NCBI GenBank assembly: GCA_029265075.1
Contig: JAJUJZ010000019.1
Coordinates: forward strand, 1-32,909
Reading direction: 5' to 3'
DNA from: Gammaproteobacteria bacterium
GTDB lineage: Bacteria > Pseudomonadota > Gammaproteobacteria > Pseudomonadales > CAMLJR01
DNA length: 32,909 bases
In this document: positions 6,976 to 16,273 of the stretch, piece after piece
Numbering within the stretch: position 1 is the stretch's first letter
Layout: each line of letters starts with the position of its first letter
Made by a program: the position numbers and the translations under genes
The notes under the pieces: model-generated
What the model was told of the DNA's origin: nothing
What the model saw: the letters and a program-made list of their open reading frames with translations, nothing else
Databases searched by the model: none

Positions 6976-8904
6976 ATGCCAGAGCGCCTTACCCTCAAGG
7001 ATTTTTCACGCGAAGTGCGCCTGTTCGGCGGGCGGCTGCTGGTCGCTGCGCTGTTCGTCGCGGTCGGGTTCGGCATTCTGGCTTATCGCTACTACGATCT
7101 GCAGGTCAACCATTACGAGACATACCGCACCGCTTCTGACCGCAACCGCGTGCAGCTGCAGCCGATCGCACCACGGCGGGGGCTGATCTACGATCGCAAC
7201 GGTGTGCTGCTGGCGCAGAACCTGCCGACTTACAGCCTTAATCTGGTCGTAGAGCGCGTTGAGGATCTGGAGGGCACCATCGAGGCGTTGTCCGGGCTGG
7301 TCGCCATCAGCGACGACGATATTGCCAAGTTCCGGCGCCGGGCCCGAGAGCGGCGGCCCTTCCAGCCGGTGCCGCTGCGCATGCGCCTGTCTGAGGTGGA
7401 GATCGCCCAGCTGGCCGTGCACCGGCCGCGGCTGCCGGGAGTCAGCGTCGATGCGGAGCTCGTCCGGCACTATCCGCAGGGCGAGGTGTTCTCGCACGCT
7501 ATCGGCTACGTTGGTCGCATCAACGAGCAGGAGCTGGAACGGCTCGATCCGGTCAACTACTCCGATACGCACTACATCGGCAAACTCGGTGTCGAGCGCT
7601 TTTATGAAGACGAGCTGCACGGCACGGTCGGCTACCAGAACGTCGAGACCAATGCACGCGGTCGCATTCTGCGCGTGCTGGAGCGCGGCGATCCGATTCC
7701 GGGGAACGATCTGGTGCTGCACCTCGACGCGCACGTACAGCAGGTCGCTTATGACGCGCTGGCAGGGCGCCGCGGCGTGGTGGTGGCAATCGACGTCAAA
7801 TCCGGCGGCGTGCTGGCGCTGGTGAGCACGCCTGGCTTCGACCCTAACCTGTTTGTTACCGGCATCAGCAGCAAGGACTACAGCGCGCTGCGCGACTCGC
7901 CGGATATGCCGCTCTACAACCGTGCCCTGCAGGGACAGTATCCGCCGGCCTCCACCATCAAGCCGATCTATGCGCTGGCGGGACTCCACTACGGCATCGT
8001 GACGCCGCAGACCCGCGTCTGGGACCCCGGCTTCTACCGGCTGCCCAACGACAGTCGCAACTATCGCGACTGGAAACGGGGTGGTCATGGGTGGGTCGAT
8101 CTGAAGCTGTCGATGGCCCAGTCGTGCGATGTCTATTACTACGATCTGGCCCACAAGCTGGGCATCGATCGCCTGCATGATTTCGCCATCCTGTTCGGTT
8201 TCGGCCACCCCACCAATATCGACAACACGCATGAGCGTCGCGGCATCATGCCGTCGCGAGAGTGGAAGCGGCAGACTCGCGGCGTTGCCTGGTATCCCGG
8301 CGAGACCCTGAGCGCCGGCATCGGTCAGGGCTACACACTGGCCACGCCATTGCAGCTGGCGGTGGCCACTGCGACCATTGCCAATCGCGGCGTGCGCCAT
8401 GAGCCGCGGATGGTGAAGCAGGTCGGAGAACGCGACCTGGAGGCGCCGACTCTGGAACGCATTGAATTAAGCCGCGAGTCCCACTGGGATGTAGTGATCG
8501 ACAGCATGCGCGAGGTGGTGCACGGGCAGCAGGGGACCGCCCGCATCATCAACAGGGATCTGCCTTACGAAATTGCCGGCAAGACCGGCACCGCGCAGGT
8601 GGTCGGCTATGCGCAGGGTGTGAAGTACGATGCCTCCAAGGTGAAGGAGCGGCTGCGCGACCACGCATTATTTGTGGGCTTTGCACCGCTGGACGATCCC
8701 CAGATCGCGGTTGCCGTGGTGGTCGAGAATGGCGAGCACGGCAGCTCGACCGCCTCGCCGGTGGCGCGTCAGGTGATGGATGCCTGGCTGCTGGGGCCGG
8801 ACGGCCAGCTCAGACAGGAAGGCATGCTGGTGCAGCAGCGTGATGCCAGCGGCGAGGCGCCGGCGGTGACCCAGCGTACTGTCACTATGGAGCAGAGCGG
8901 ATGA
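6976..8904 (+). CDS. mrdA: Penicillin-binding protein 2 (elongasome transpeptidase)
   Basis: PBP2 is the class B transpeptidase that crosslinks new peptidoglycan during lateral cell-wall growth, working with RodA and MreB. The 642-residue protein has one N-terminal membrane anchor (about 20-37), a dimerisation/pedestal domain containing RRGLIYDRNGVLLA, and a transpeptidase domain with all three active-site motifs: STIK at 326-329 (Ser326 nucleophile), SCD at 383-385 and KTG at 536-538. The SxD form of the second motif is typical of PBP2 rather than FtsI. No strong ribosome site precedes the ATG at 6976. The stop overlaps the rodA start as ATGA, which indicates coupled translation. Confidence 0.97.
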   Translation: MPERLTLKDFSREVRLFGGRLLVAALFVAVGFGILAYRYYDLQVNHYETYRTASDRNRVQLQPIAPRRGLIYDRNGVLLAQNLPTYSLNLVVERVEDLEGTIEALSGLVAISDDDIAKFRRRARERRPFQPVPLRMRLSEVEIAQLAVHRPRLPGVSVDAELVRHYPQGEVFSHAIGYVGRINEQELERLDPVNYSDTHYIGKLGVERFYEDELHGTVGYQNVETNARGRILRVLERGDPIPGNDLVLHLDAHVQQVAYDALAGRRGVVVAIDVKSGGVLALVSTPGFDPNLFVTGISSKDYSALRDSPDMPLYNRALQGQYPPASTIKPIYALAGLHYGIVTPQTRVWDPGFYRLPNDSRNYRDWKRGGHGWVDLKLSMAQSCDVYYYDLAHKLGIDRLHDFAILFGFGHPTNIDNTHERRGIMPSREWKRQTRGVAWYPGETLSAGIGQGYTLATPLQLAVATATIANRGVRHEPRMVKQVGERDLEAPTLERIELSRESHWDVVIDSMREVVHGQQGTARIINRDLPYEIAGKTGTAQVVGYAQGVKYDASKVKERLRDHALFVGFAPLDDPQIAVAVVVENGEHGSSTASPVARQVMDAWLLGPDGQLRQEGMLVQQRDASGEAPAVTQRTVTMEQSG

Positions 8905-10043
8905 AGTACGGCGAATTTGTACGCCGCATGCCGGGCGCGGGTGATCTGCACCGCCGGCGCACCCTGCTGCAGCGAATTCGTCTCGACGGGCCACTGCTGG
9001 CGCTGCTGCTGTTGCTGACTGCGACGGGCCTGGTCGTGCTCTACAGCGCCAGCGGTCAGGATCTCGAAACGGTGCAGCGTCAGGGGCGGTTCTTCCTGCT
9101 CGCCTATGGCGTCATGCTGGTGGTGGCGCAGATCGATTTGCAGCGCGTGGCGCGGCTGGCTCCGTGGGCTTATCTGGGAGGCGTGGTGCTGCTGCTGGCC
9201 GTGACTTTCTTCGGCACCCATGCCAAGGGAGCGCAGCGCTGGCTCAATCTCGGCGGCTTTCAGTTTCAGCCGTCGGAGCTGATGAAAATCGCGATGCCGA
9301 TGGCGATGGCCTGGTATCTGGCGGCGCGCGACCTGCCGCCGCGTGCCAGGCATATTGGCGTGTCGCTGCTGATCATCGCCATCCCGACGCTGCTGATTGC
9401 CGAACAGCCTGATCTCGGCACTGCCATTCTGGTGGCGTCGTCCGGTGCGTTCGTGCTGTTTCTGGCAGGTCTGAGCTGGCGCTACATCGTGGCCGCGATA
9501 GTGGTGCTACTTGCGTCGGTATGGCCGCTGTGGCAGTTTGGCCTGCACGATTACCAGCGGCGGCGGGTGCTGACACTGCTCGATCCCGAGTCGGACAAAC
9601 TGGGTGCGGGCTGGAACATCATTCAGTCCAAGACCGCCATCGGTTCGGGCGGCTATGAAGGCAAGGGCTGGCTGCACGGCACCCAGTCCCACCTCGATTT
9701 TCTGCCCGAAGGCCACACCGATTTCATCATTGCGGTACTGGCCGAAGAGTGGGGGCTGCGCGGCGTGCTGGCGCTGCTGCTGGTGTATACGCTGCTGCTG
9801 ATGCGCGGCATGTGGATCGCGGTGCGGGCCGCCAGCGGTTTTGGCCGGCTGCTGGCAGGTGCCCTGGTGCTCACGTTCTTTGTCTACGTGTTCGTGAACA
9901 TGGGCATGGTGTCGGGCCTGCTGCCGGTGGTAGGGGTGCCGCTGCCGCTGATCAGCCAGGGTGGCACTGCTCTGGTCACGCTGTTCGCAGGCTTTGGTCT
10001 GCTGATGGCGATCGCTGCCGAAAAGCGTACATTGATGCGCTGA
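8901..10043 (+). CDS. mrdB: Peptidoglycan glycosyltransferase RodA
   Basis: RodA (MrdB) is the SEDS-family glycan polymerase that acts with PBP2 on lipid II at the elongasome. The 380-residue product is hydrophobic throughout, with about ten membrane helices. Family blocks include FFGTHAKGAQRWLNLGGFQFQP-type sequence near residue 95, then PSELMKIA, EQPDLGTAIL, GWNIIQSKTAIGSGG, GKGWLHGTQSHLDFLPE, HTDFIIAVLAEEWG and the final PLPLISQGGTALVTL. The FLPEGHTDFI block carries the Asp/Glu region essential for polymerase activity in SEDS proteins. The start overlaps mrdA by four bases. FtsW is excluded by the mrdA pairing and the GTQSHLDFLPE form. Confidence 0.97.
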   Translation: MKYGEFVRRMPGAGDLHRRRTLLQRIRLDGPLLALLLLLTATGLVVLYSASGQDLETVQRQGRFFLLAYGVMLVVAQIDLQRVARLAPWAYLGGVVLLLAVTFFGTHAKGAQRWLNLGGFQFQPSELMKIAMPMAMAWYLAARDLPPRARHIGVSLLIIAIPTLLIAEQPDLGTAILVASSGAFVLFLAGLSWRYIVAAIVVLLASVWPLWQFGLHDYQRRRVLTLLDPESDKLGAGWNIIQSKTAIGSGGYEGKGWLHGTQSHLDFLPEGHTDFIIAVLAEEWGLRGVLALLLVYTLLLMRGMWIAVRAASGFGRLLAGALVLTFFVYVFVNMGMVSGLLPVVGVPLPLISQGGTALVTLFAGFGLLMAIAAEKRTLMR

Positions 10044-10097
10044 TTCTCCCAACATATCCGGCCGCTCGCCGTGGCCGTCTGACCGGAAGCATTTGTC

Positions 10098-11105
10098 GTG
10101 ACACTACGTTCAGTTTTTCTGCTCACCGGCCTGCTCGGCATCGCGCTGACGAGCCTTTCAGCCCAGGCCGATTATCGGGAGCATGCGCTGGCGCCGGCCT
10201 TCATCGACACCATGGTGAGCGAGCACGGTTTCGAGCGTGCCGAGGTGGAGGCATTGCTGGCAGAGGCACGCCGTCAGCAGCCGATTCTCGATGCCATTTC
10301 ACGGCCTGCGGAAAAAGCGAAGCCGTGGCATGAATACCGCCAGATCTTTATCCAGCCGGATCGTATTGCGCAGGGCGTGGCGTTCTGGCGAGAGCATGCC
10401 GAGGTGCTGGCGCGTGCCGAGGAGACATTCGATGTCGACGCCGCGGTGATTGTGGCCATCATCGGCGTGGAAACGCGTTACGGACGTAATACTGGCAGCT
10501 GGCGGGTGCTCGATGCGCTGGCCACGCTCGGTTTCGATTATCCGCCCCGGGCCGATTTTTTTCGGCAGGAGCTGGCTCATTATTTTGTGCTGGCGCGCGA
10601 AGCGGCGCTACCGATGCGCGAGGTGAAAGGGTCGTATGCCGGCGCCATGGGCTTCGGTCAGTTCATCCCCAGCAGTTATCGCGCCTACGCGGTTGATTTC
10701 AACGGCGACGGGCGGGTCGACATCATCAATGATATCGAGGACGCCATTGGCAGCGTCGCCAATTATCTCAAGGTGCATGGCTGGCGCCGTGGTGAGGTGG
10801 CCGTGGCGCAGGCGCGCACTGCGGCAGCGGCGGCAGATCCGCTGGTCGCCCGCGGCCTGGAGCTGGAGCGCAGTGTCGGTGAATTCCGCCAGCAGGGTGT
10901 GAATGTCCCGCCCGGCGTCGATGACGCCGCGCGCGCTGCCCTGTTTCGCTTCGAAGGGGCCGAGGGGCTGGAGTACTGGGTCGGTTTCAACAATTTTTAC
11001 GTAATCACCCGCTACAATCGCAGCCCGATGTATGCGATGGCGGTGCTGCAGCTTGGTGAAGCGATTGCGGCCCAGACGGACGTGCAATTTCAGGCTGTGA
11101 GATAG
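10098..11105 (+). CDS. mltB: Soluble-type lytic murein transglycosylase of the MltB/SltB1 family
   Basis: This periplasmic family cuts peptidoglycan glycan strands to form 1,6-anhydro-muropeptides. The 335-residue product starts at a GTG (10098); an in-frame TGA at 10080-10082 rules out an earlier start. It begins with a Sec signal peptide ending ALTSLSAQA, before Asp25. Catalytic Glu125 lies in IIGVETRYGRNTGSW, and the family blocks YAGAMGFGQFIPSSYRAYAV, NDIEDAIGSVANYL and the final YNRSPMYAMAVLQLGE are present. E. coli MltB is a lipoprotein, but no lipobox cysteine is found here, so this is more like the soluble SltB1 found at the same position in P. aeruginosa. It lies between rodA and rlpA and should help remodel the lateral wall. 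Confidence 0.94.
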   Translation: MTLRSVFLLTGLLGIALTSLSAQADYREHALAPAFIDTMVSEHGFERAEVEALLAEARRQQPILDAISRPAEKAKPWHEYRQIFIQPDRIAQGVAFWREHAEVLARAEETFDVDAAVIVAIIGVETRYGRNTGSWRVLDALATLGFDYPPRADFFRQELAHYFVLAREAALPMREVKGSYAGAMGFGQFIPSSYRAYAVDFNGDGRVDIINDIEDAIGSVANYLKVHGWRRGEVAVAQARTAAAAADPLVARGLELERSVGEFRQQGVNVPPGVDDAARAALFRFEGAEGLEYWVGFNNFYVITRYNRSPMYAMAVLQLGEAIAAQTDVQFQAVR

Positions 11106-11109
11106 GACC

Positions 11110-11979
11110 ATGAGACGGTGGATCGCGAGGGCGGCGGCGCCGCTTGGCGCGCTGCTGCTCGCAATATTGCTGAGTGCGTGCGGCACCACTCCCACGGGCG
11201 ATGGTACGCCGTCGCGACGGCTTGATCCCGACCGGATTCCCGATGCCGTGCCGCGCCATGAGCCGATCCGCGCGGCCGGGAACAAGAGCCCTTATACCGT
11301 GCTGGGTAAAACCTACCGGGTTTTACCTACGGCCAAAGGGTATCGCGCCCGTGGCATCGCATCGTGGTACGGCACCAAATTTCACGGCCGGCCCACTTCC
11401 AACGGCGAGCGCTATGACGTTTACGGCATGACCGCGGCCCATACCTCGCTGCCAATCCCGACCTACGTCAGGGTCACCAACCTGGAAAACGGCCGGCAGG
11501 CGATAGTGCGGGTGAATGATCGCGGGCCCTTTGTGCACGACCGCTTGATCGATCTCTCATATGCGGCCGCTACCAAGCTCGGATTTGCGCACAAAGGCAC
11601 GGCGCGGGTGGAAGTGGAAGCGATCGACGTGGATAATTGGCCACCGCGCAAAGCCTATGCCCAGCGATCTGCTGCTCCGTCGAGCGATCTGTCGACTCAG
11701 CCTCACACCTCATCCTCCGCCAGCACCCCGAACATGCGGCCGGCCGGCGTCGGCGGCCATTACGTTCAGGTAGGCGCCTTCGGTTCGATCAGCGCTGCGG
11801 AAGCGATGCGCCGGCAGCTGACTGAGGCGACCGGTTTTGCGGTCCAGATCGAGGCGACCAGCTCCAAACCGGTGCTGTACCGGGTCAAGGTCGGGCCGGT
11901 CGCCGATCAGCAGGCGGCCGAGCAGCTCAGGGCGCAGCTGCTGGCCGGTTATGTATCGGAAGCTCGGGTGGTTCGGTGA
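11110..11979 (+). CDS. rlpA: RlpA septal-ring lytic transglycosylase lipoprotein
   Basis: RlpA is an outer-membrane lipoprotein; in P. aeruginosa it is a lytic transglycosylase that acts on glycan strands lacking stem peptides and helps daughter cells separate. The signal peptide ends in the lipobox LLSAC, with Cys24 as the lipidated residue. The double-psi beta-barrel runs from about 75 to 170 and contains GIASWYGTKFHGRPTSNGE, TAAHTSLPIPTYVRVTN and VRVNDRGPFVHDRLIDLS; the WYG and ND-RGP motifs are the family's conserved active-site region. A Ser/Pro-rich linker leads to a C-terminal SPOR domain (about 215-289, starting GGHYVQVGAFGS), which binds denuded septal glycan. The gene lies four bases after mltB. 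Confidence 0.96.
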   Translation: MRRWIARAAAPLGALLLAILLSACGTTPTGDGTPSRRLDPDRIPDAVPRHEPIRAAGNKSPYTVLGKTYRVLPTAKGYRARGIASWYGTKFHGRPTSNGERYDVYGMTAAHTSLPIPTYVRVTNLENGRQAIVRVNDRGPFVHDRLIDLSYAAATKLGFAHKGTARVEVEAIDVDNWPPRKAYAQRSAAPSSDLSTQPHTSSSASTPNMRPAGVGGHYVQVGAFGSISAAEAMRRQLTEATGFAVQIEATSSKPVLYRVKVGPVADQQAAEQLRAQLLAGYVSEARVVR

Positions 11980-12032
11980 GCGCCGCGGACAAATTTCCAG
12001 AGTGAAGACCTGTTTTTGTTGAGGGGAACTGC

Positions 12033-13226
12033 ATGAAAGCTTTTCGGATGGTGATTGCCGCCCTGGCATTGTTGCCCGCACTGGTGGTAGCCCAGACCGT
12101 ACCGCTGCCGGCGCCAGCAGCCGGCAGCACGGCCATCGTGCCGTCGCCGCCCACGCTGTCGGCCAGTTCTTACATCCTGATGGATGCCAATAGTGGTCGC
12201 GTGCTGGTGGAGCACAATGCCGATGAGCGGCTGCCACCGGCCAGCCTCACCAAGCTGATGACAAGCTACGTGGTCTCGTACGAGATCGCGCAGGGCCGGG
12301 TGAGCGGCGACGACATGGTCACCATCAGCAAGAACGCCTGGTCACAGAACCCGGTGTTCCGCGGCTCCTCGCTGATGTGGATTGAAGTAGGCAAGCAGGT
12401 GAGCCTGCACGACCTGCATGTCGGCATCGTGGTTTCTTCCGGTAACGACGCTTCGGTGGCGGTGGCCGAGTACCTGGCCGGGTCGGAGAGCGCCTTTGCC
12501 GACGTAATGAACCAGCATGCCGAGCGGCTCGGGCTGACCAACACTCATTTCGTCAACTCCCACGGCCTGCCGCATCCGGAGCACTACACCAGTGCTCGCG
12601 ATCTGGCGATCCTGTCGCGCGCCATCATGGAGTTCCCGGAGGAGTACGACCTTTACAAAATGAAGGAGTACACCTTCAACAACATTCGGCAGGTCAACCG
12701 CAACGGCCTCCTGTTTCGCGATCCGACCGTGGATGGCCTGAAGACGGGCCACACCAACGAAGCGGGTTACTGCCTGGCGGCATCAGCGGTGCGCGATGGC
12801 ATGCGGCTGATTTCGGTAGTCATGGGCACAGCCAGCGAATCGGTTCGCGAGCGCGAGACCGAACAGCTGCTGTCATACGGCTTCCGCTACTTCCAGACGC
12901 ACAAGGTGTATGAGGCCGGCGCACAGGTGAGCCAGACGCGCATCTGGGGCGGCGAGAAAGACCAGCTGCAGCTCGGCGTGACGGATGATGTGGTGCTGAC
13001 CATTCCGCGCGGTCGTCATGGCGAGCTGGAAGCCGTGATGAACGTCGATCAGGTGATCAAAGCGCCGGTGGCTGCCGGTGAAAGCTACGGCGAACTGGTG
13101 GTTTCGCTCGGTGGCGAGACACTGGCAACCGTGCCGCTGGTGGCGATTGAGGCAGTTGAGCAGGGCAGCATTTTCAAACGGATCTGGGATGCCCTGGTCC
13201 TATTCGTAACCGGTCTGCTTAGCTGA
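12033..13226 (+). CDS. dacA: D-alanyl-D-alanine carboxypeptidase (PBP5/6 type)
   Basis: It removes the terminal D-alanine from pentapeptide side chains in the periplasm and so limits crosslinking. The 397-residue protein has a Sec signal peptide (about 1-20, ending LVVAQ), the peptidase domain with SLTK at 71-74 (Ser71 nucleophile), SGN at 136-138 and KTG at 237-239, and the C-terminal beta-rich PBP5 domain. The last residues, IFKRIWDALVLFVTGLL, form the amphipathic helix that holds PBP5-type enzymes on the inner membrane. A strong ribosome site (GAGGGGA) precedes the ATG. Its D-alanine product is a natural substrate for the neighbouring D-amino-acid aminotransferase gene. Confidence 0.97.
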   Translation: MKAFRMVIAALALLPALVVAQTVPLPAPAAGSTAIVPSPPTLSASSYILMDANSGRVLVEHNADERLPPASLTKLMTSYVVSYEIAQGRVSGDDMVTISKNAWSQNPVFRGSSLMWIEVGKQVSLHDLHVGIVVSSGNDASVAVAEYLAGSESAFADVMNQHAERLGLTNTHFVNSHGLPHPEHYTSARDLAILSRAIMEFPEEYDLYKMKEYTFNNIRQVNRNGLLFRDPTVDGLKTGHTNEAGYCLAASAVRDGMRLISVVMGTASESVRERETEQLLSYGFRYFQTHKVYEAGAQVSQTRIWGGEKDQLQLGVTDDVVLTIPRGRHGELEAVMNVDQVIKAPVAAGESYGELVVSLGGETLATVPLVAIEAVEQGSIFKRIWDALVLFVTGLLS

Positions 13227-13287
13227 TAAGCGCCGCGCCGTCGCTCTGCACTGCTGCCGGCCCGGTTACCGGTACGCGGAGGAGGCG

Positions 13288-14169
13288 ATGGCCAGCGTTT
13301 ATCTGAACGGCGAGTTTGTGCCACTTGAGCAGGCATAAATTTCGGTCATGGACCGCGGTTTTCTGTTCGGCGACGCGGTCTACGAAGTCATTCCCGTATT
13401 CGGGGGTCATCCACTGCGGCTGGCCCACCACCTGCGGCGCCTCGACTACAGCCTCAGTGCCGTCCGGATTCCGCCGCCGCTCACCGCTGCGGAGATGACG
13501 CAGCTCTGTGAGCGGCTGATCGCGGATCATGGGGGTGGGGATCAGATTCTCTATTTGCAGGTGACGCGCGGCGTGGCGGCAGCGCGTGACCACCAGTTCG
13601 GCAGTGATCTGCGCCCGACGCTGTTTGCGATGAGCCGGCCGGCCAGCCCGCCCTCGGCAGCGCCACCGGCTGCCATTGCTGCCGTGGTGGCAGAGGATAT
13701 CCGCTGGCATCGCTGCGACATCAAGACTACAGCCCTGCTGGGAGGCGTGATGCTGATTCAGCAAGCGCTGGCGGCCGGCGCCGCCGAGGCGCTGCTGGTG
13801 CGCGATGGCCGCGTGTGGGAAGGGGCCAGCAGCAATGTGTTCGGCGTGCTCGACGGCGTTCTGCGGACTGCACCGCTGGGGCCGCGGGTGCTGGCAGGCA
13901 TCACCCGCGATCTGGTGCTGGAGCTGGCGCGGGCGCATCGGCTGCCCTGTCGCGAGGAGGCGCTGACGGTGGCTGAGCTGGCGCGGGTCAGCGAACTGTG
14001 GATTACCAGCTCAACGCGCGAGCTGGTACCGGTGACGCAACTGGATGGCCGGCCGGTCGGTAGCGGGGTGGTGGGTCCGCTGTTTTACAATATGTGGCAT
14101 TGGTACCAGACCTTTCGGCAACAGGTGAGCAGCGGTGTCAGGGCGCCGGACGCACCTGTTCAGGAGTAG
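13288..14169 (+). pseudogene. dat: D-amino-acid aminotransferase gene with in-frame TAA at codon 17
   Basis: The gene encodes a fold-type IV PLP aminotransferase that interconverts D-alanine and D-glutamate with their 2-oxo acids. The family N-terminus starts at the ATG at 13288, behind a strong GGAGGAGG ribosome site: MASVYLNGEFVPLEQA, then TAA (13336-13338), then ISVMDRGFLFGDAVYEV in the same frame. The remainder is intact: Lys146 (CDIKTTAL) aligns in numbering with Lys145 of the Bacillus enzyme, and GASSNVF and TSSTRELVPV are present. If made at all, the enzyme would start at the ATG at 13348, ten bases after the stop, without its own ribosome site; this 273-residue form lacks the first 20 residues. 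It may be a recent nonsense mutation, a sequencing error (one base from AAA, GAA or CAA) or a stop/restart arrangement. Genes of this family often lie between dacA and ybeD in gammaproteobacteria. Confidence 0.85.
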
Positions 14170-14173
14170 CAAG

Positions 14174-14467
14174 ATGGCAGATCACACCAGGCAGCCGGCG
14201 TCCGCGCCTGAGCCGCCGCGTATCGAGTTTCCGTGCGCCTACCCCATCAAGGTGGTCGGCAATGCCGCCGCCGATTTTCGCGAATTTGTCGTTGCGGTGA
14301 TGGAGCGCCATGCCGGCCCGCTGGCGGACGAGCGGGTGGAAGTGGTGGCCAGCCGTTCGGGCAAGTATCTGTCGGTGAGAGTCACCATCACGGCGACGGG
14401 CGTTGACCAGCTCCAGGCCATTCACCGTGAGCTGAAGGACTCGGGCCGTGTCCACACCGTCCTCTGA
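14174..14467 (+). CDS. ybeD: DUF493 family protein YbeD
   Basis: This is a small cytosolic protein with an ACT-like alpha/beta fold and no established biochemical role; its constant neighbour lipB has led to suggestions of a link with lipoate metabolism. The product has 97 residues from the ATG at 14174, which has AGGAG seven bases upstream (overlapping the end of the aminotransferase gene). The family blocks [26 protein letters not shown] and [25 protein letters not shown]-like sequence cover the whole protein. It overlaps lipB by 20 bases. Confidence 0.93.
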   Translation: MADHTRQPASAPEPPRIEFPCAYPIKVVGNAAADFREFVVAVMERHAGPLADERVEVVASRSGKYLSVRVTITATGVDQLQAIHRELKDSGRVHTVL

Positions 14468-15191
14468 AGCGCCCGCCGATCTGCCGCTGGTGGTACGCCT
14501 CCTCGGCCTGGCCGACTACGAGCCGGTGTGGGAGGCGATGCGCCGCTTTACCGACAGTCGCGATGCCGGCACGCCGGATGAAATCTGGCTGCTCCAGCAT
14601 ACGCCGGTATTCACTCAGGGGCAGGCAGGACGGGCCGAACATCTGCTGGCTCCGGGCAATATTCCTGTGGTTCAGGTCGATCGCGGCGGTCAGGTGACGT
14701 ACCATGGTCCAGGTCAGCTGGTGGCTTACCTGCTGATCGATCTGCGCCGCCGTGACCTCGGTGTGCGTGCGCTGGTGACGGCCATCGAACAGGCGCTGGT
14801 CGCGCTGCTGGCCCGCTACGGAGTACCTGCCGAGCCGCGCGCCGATGCTCCCGGCGTCTACCTGGCAGACGGCCCGCGACGCGGTGCCAAGATTGCCGCA
14901 CTGGGGCTGCGCGTACGGCGCGGCTGCAGCTTTCATGGCCTCAGCCTCAATATCGATATGGATCTGGAGCCATTCAGCCGCATCAATCCCTGCGGCTATC
15001 AGGGCATGGCGGTTGCGAGACTGGTGGACGAAGTCTCGGAACTGCCACCTCTGGCGCTTATTGAGAGTCATCTGGTAGACGAAATTTGCCGCCAACTCCG
15101 CTACGATAGCGCCCGCGTCCGCAGCGTAACCGGCTTCGCCACGAGCCTGCCGGGCGGAATACAACACCTCGCCAACAGCGAGTCTGTTTGA
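14448..15191 (+). CDS. lipB: Octanoyl-[acyl-carrier-protein]:protein transferase
   Basis: LipB moves the octanoyl group from acyl carrier protein to the lipoyl domains of the 2-oxoacid dehydrogenases and the glycine cleavage H protein, before LipA inserts sulfur. The family motifs are [22 protein letters not shown]-type sequence around residues 78-99, the catalytic Lys148 in RGAKIAALG and the catalytic Cys182 in NPCGYQGM. The predicted start is a GTG (14448) with AAGGA upstream, inside the end of ybeD. At 247 residues it is longer than E. coli LipB (213), with extra residues mainly at the C-terminus. lipA follows after 16 bases. Confidence 0.95.
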   Translation: MSTPSSEAPADLPLVVRLLGLADYEPVWEAMRRFTDSRDAGTPDEIWLLQHTPVFTQGQAGRAEHLLAPGNIPVVQVDRGGQVTYHGPGQLVAYLLIDLRRRDLGVRALVTAIEQALVALLARYGVPAEPRADAPGVYLADGPRRGAKIAALGLRVRRGCSFHGLSLNIDMDLEPFSRINPCGYQGMAVARLVDEVSELPPLALIESHLVDEICRQLRYDSARVRSVTGFATSLPGGIQHLANSESV

Positions 15192-15207
15192 CGTAACGAG
15201 AATCGAC

Positions 15208-16230
15208 ATGACCGATATCAGCGAAAGCGCTGCTGCACAGAACGCTGCCACCGCCCAGGAGGCGCCGGCCGCTCCTGTCAGCGTCAGGAAAGTTGTCGCC
15301 GGCGAAAAGCTGCGCGGCGCAGAGAAAGTCGCCCGCATCCCGGTGAAGGTGATTCCCACCGTGGAGCTGCCGCCCAAGCCGGACTGGATCCGTGTGCGGA
15401 TGCCAATCAGCCCCGAGGTCACGCGCATCAAGCAGCTGCTGCGCAAGCACAAGCTGGCGTCGGTATGCGAGGAGGCGCAGTGCCCCAATCTGGGCGAGTG
15501 CTTCAGCGGCGGTACCGCCACCTTCATGATCATGGGTGACATCTGCACCCGTCGCTGTCCCTTCTGCGACGTCGCCCACGGCCGCCCCAATCCGCTCGAT
15601 GAGAACGAGCCGCGCGAGCTGGCCGAGGCGATTGCCGAGATGAAGCTCAGGTACGTGGTCATCACTTCGGTGGACCGCGACGATCTGCGCGACGGCGGTG
15701 CCCAGCATTTCGCCGACTGTATTCGTGAAACGCGCGAGCGTTCGCCTGGCATCCGGGTCGAGGTGCTGGTGCCGGACTTCCGCGGGCGGATGGAGATTGC
15801 GCTGGACATCCTGACGGCCGAGGCGCCGGATGTCTTCAACCACAACCTGGAGACGGTGCCGAGCCTCTACAAGCAGTGCCGCCCGGGTTCCGATTACCAG
15901 TGGTCGCTCGATCTGCTGAAGCGATTCAAGGAACGGCGTCCCGATGTACTGACCAAGTCAGGTCTGATGCTGGGCCTGGGTGAGACGCGGGAAGAGCTGA
16001 TTCAGGTGATGCATGACATGCGTGAGCATGACATTGACATGATCACGCTGGGTCAGTACCTGCAGCCGAGCCGCAACCACCTGCCGGTGGACCGCTTTGT
16101 GCCGCCGGAGGAGTTCGAGGAGTACGGCCGTATCGCCGAATCACTCGGCTTCAAGTCAGTGGCTTCAGGCCCGCTGGTGCGTTCTTCGTACCATGCCGAC
16201 AAGCAGGTGGACCTCAGCCTGCTCAAATAA
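15208..16230 (+). CDS. lipA: Lipoyl synthase
   Basis: LipA is a radical-SAM enzyme that inserts two sulfur atoms into protein-bound octanoyl groups to form lipoate. It has 340 residues. Both iron-sulfur cluster motifs are complete: the auxiliary cluster Cys87, Cys92 and Cys98 ([12 protein letters not shown]) and the radical-SAM cluster Cys113, Cys117 and Cys120 (CTRRCPFC). The C-terminal RSSY motif, whose serine ligates the auxiliary cluster, is seen in VRSSYHAD. The first 45 residues are Ala/Glu-rich and variable, as is usual. It is the last gene of the plus-strand run and ends before the hairpin at 16274-16332. Confidence 0.98.
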   Translation: MTDISESAAAQNAATAQEAPAAPVSVRKVVAGEKLRGAEKVARIPVKVIPTVELPPKPDWIRVRMPISPEVTRIKQLLRKHKLASVCEEAQCPNLGECFSGGTATFMIMGDICTRRCPFCDVAHGRPNPLDENEPRELAEAIAEMKLRYVVITSVDRDDLRDGGAQHFADCIRETRERSPGIRVEVLVPDFRGRMEIALDILTAEAPDVFNHNLETVPSLYKQCRPGSDYQWSLDLLKRFKERRPDVLTKSGLMLGLGETREELIQVMHDMREHDIDMITLGQYLQPSRNHLPVDRFVPPEEFEEYGRIAESLGFKSVASGPLVRSSYHADKQVDLSLLK

Positions 16231-16273
16231 GCGAGGCTTGCGTCGCTCTTTGATGGGAGCTTCGTAGCTCGCT

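Noticed and set aside
13336-13338. Recoding of TAA as an amino acid in this organism
   Set aside because: TAA is used as the normal stop in lipA, terC, lnt and the SMR gene, and TAA is not the selenocysteine codon.
14388-15845. 485-codon minus-strand frame across lipB and lipA
   Set aside because: Antisense shadow over two well-supported genes.
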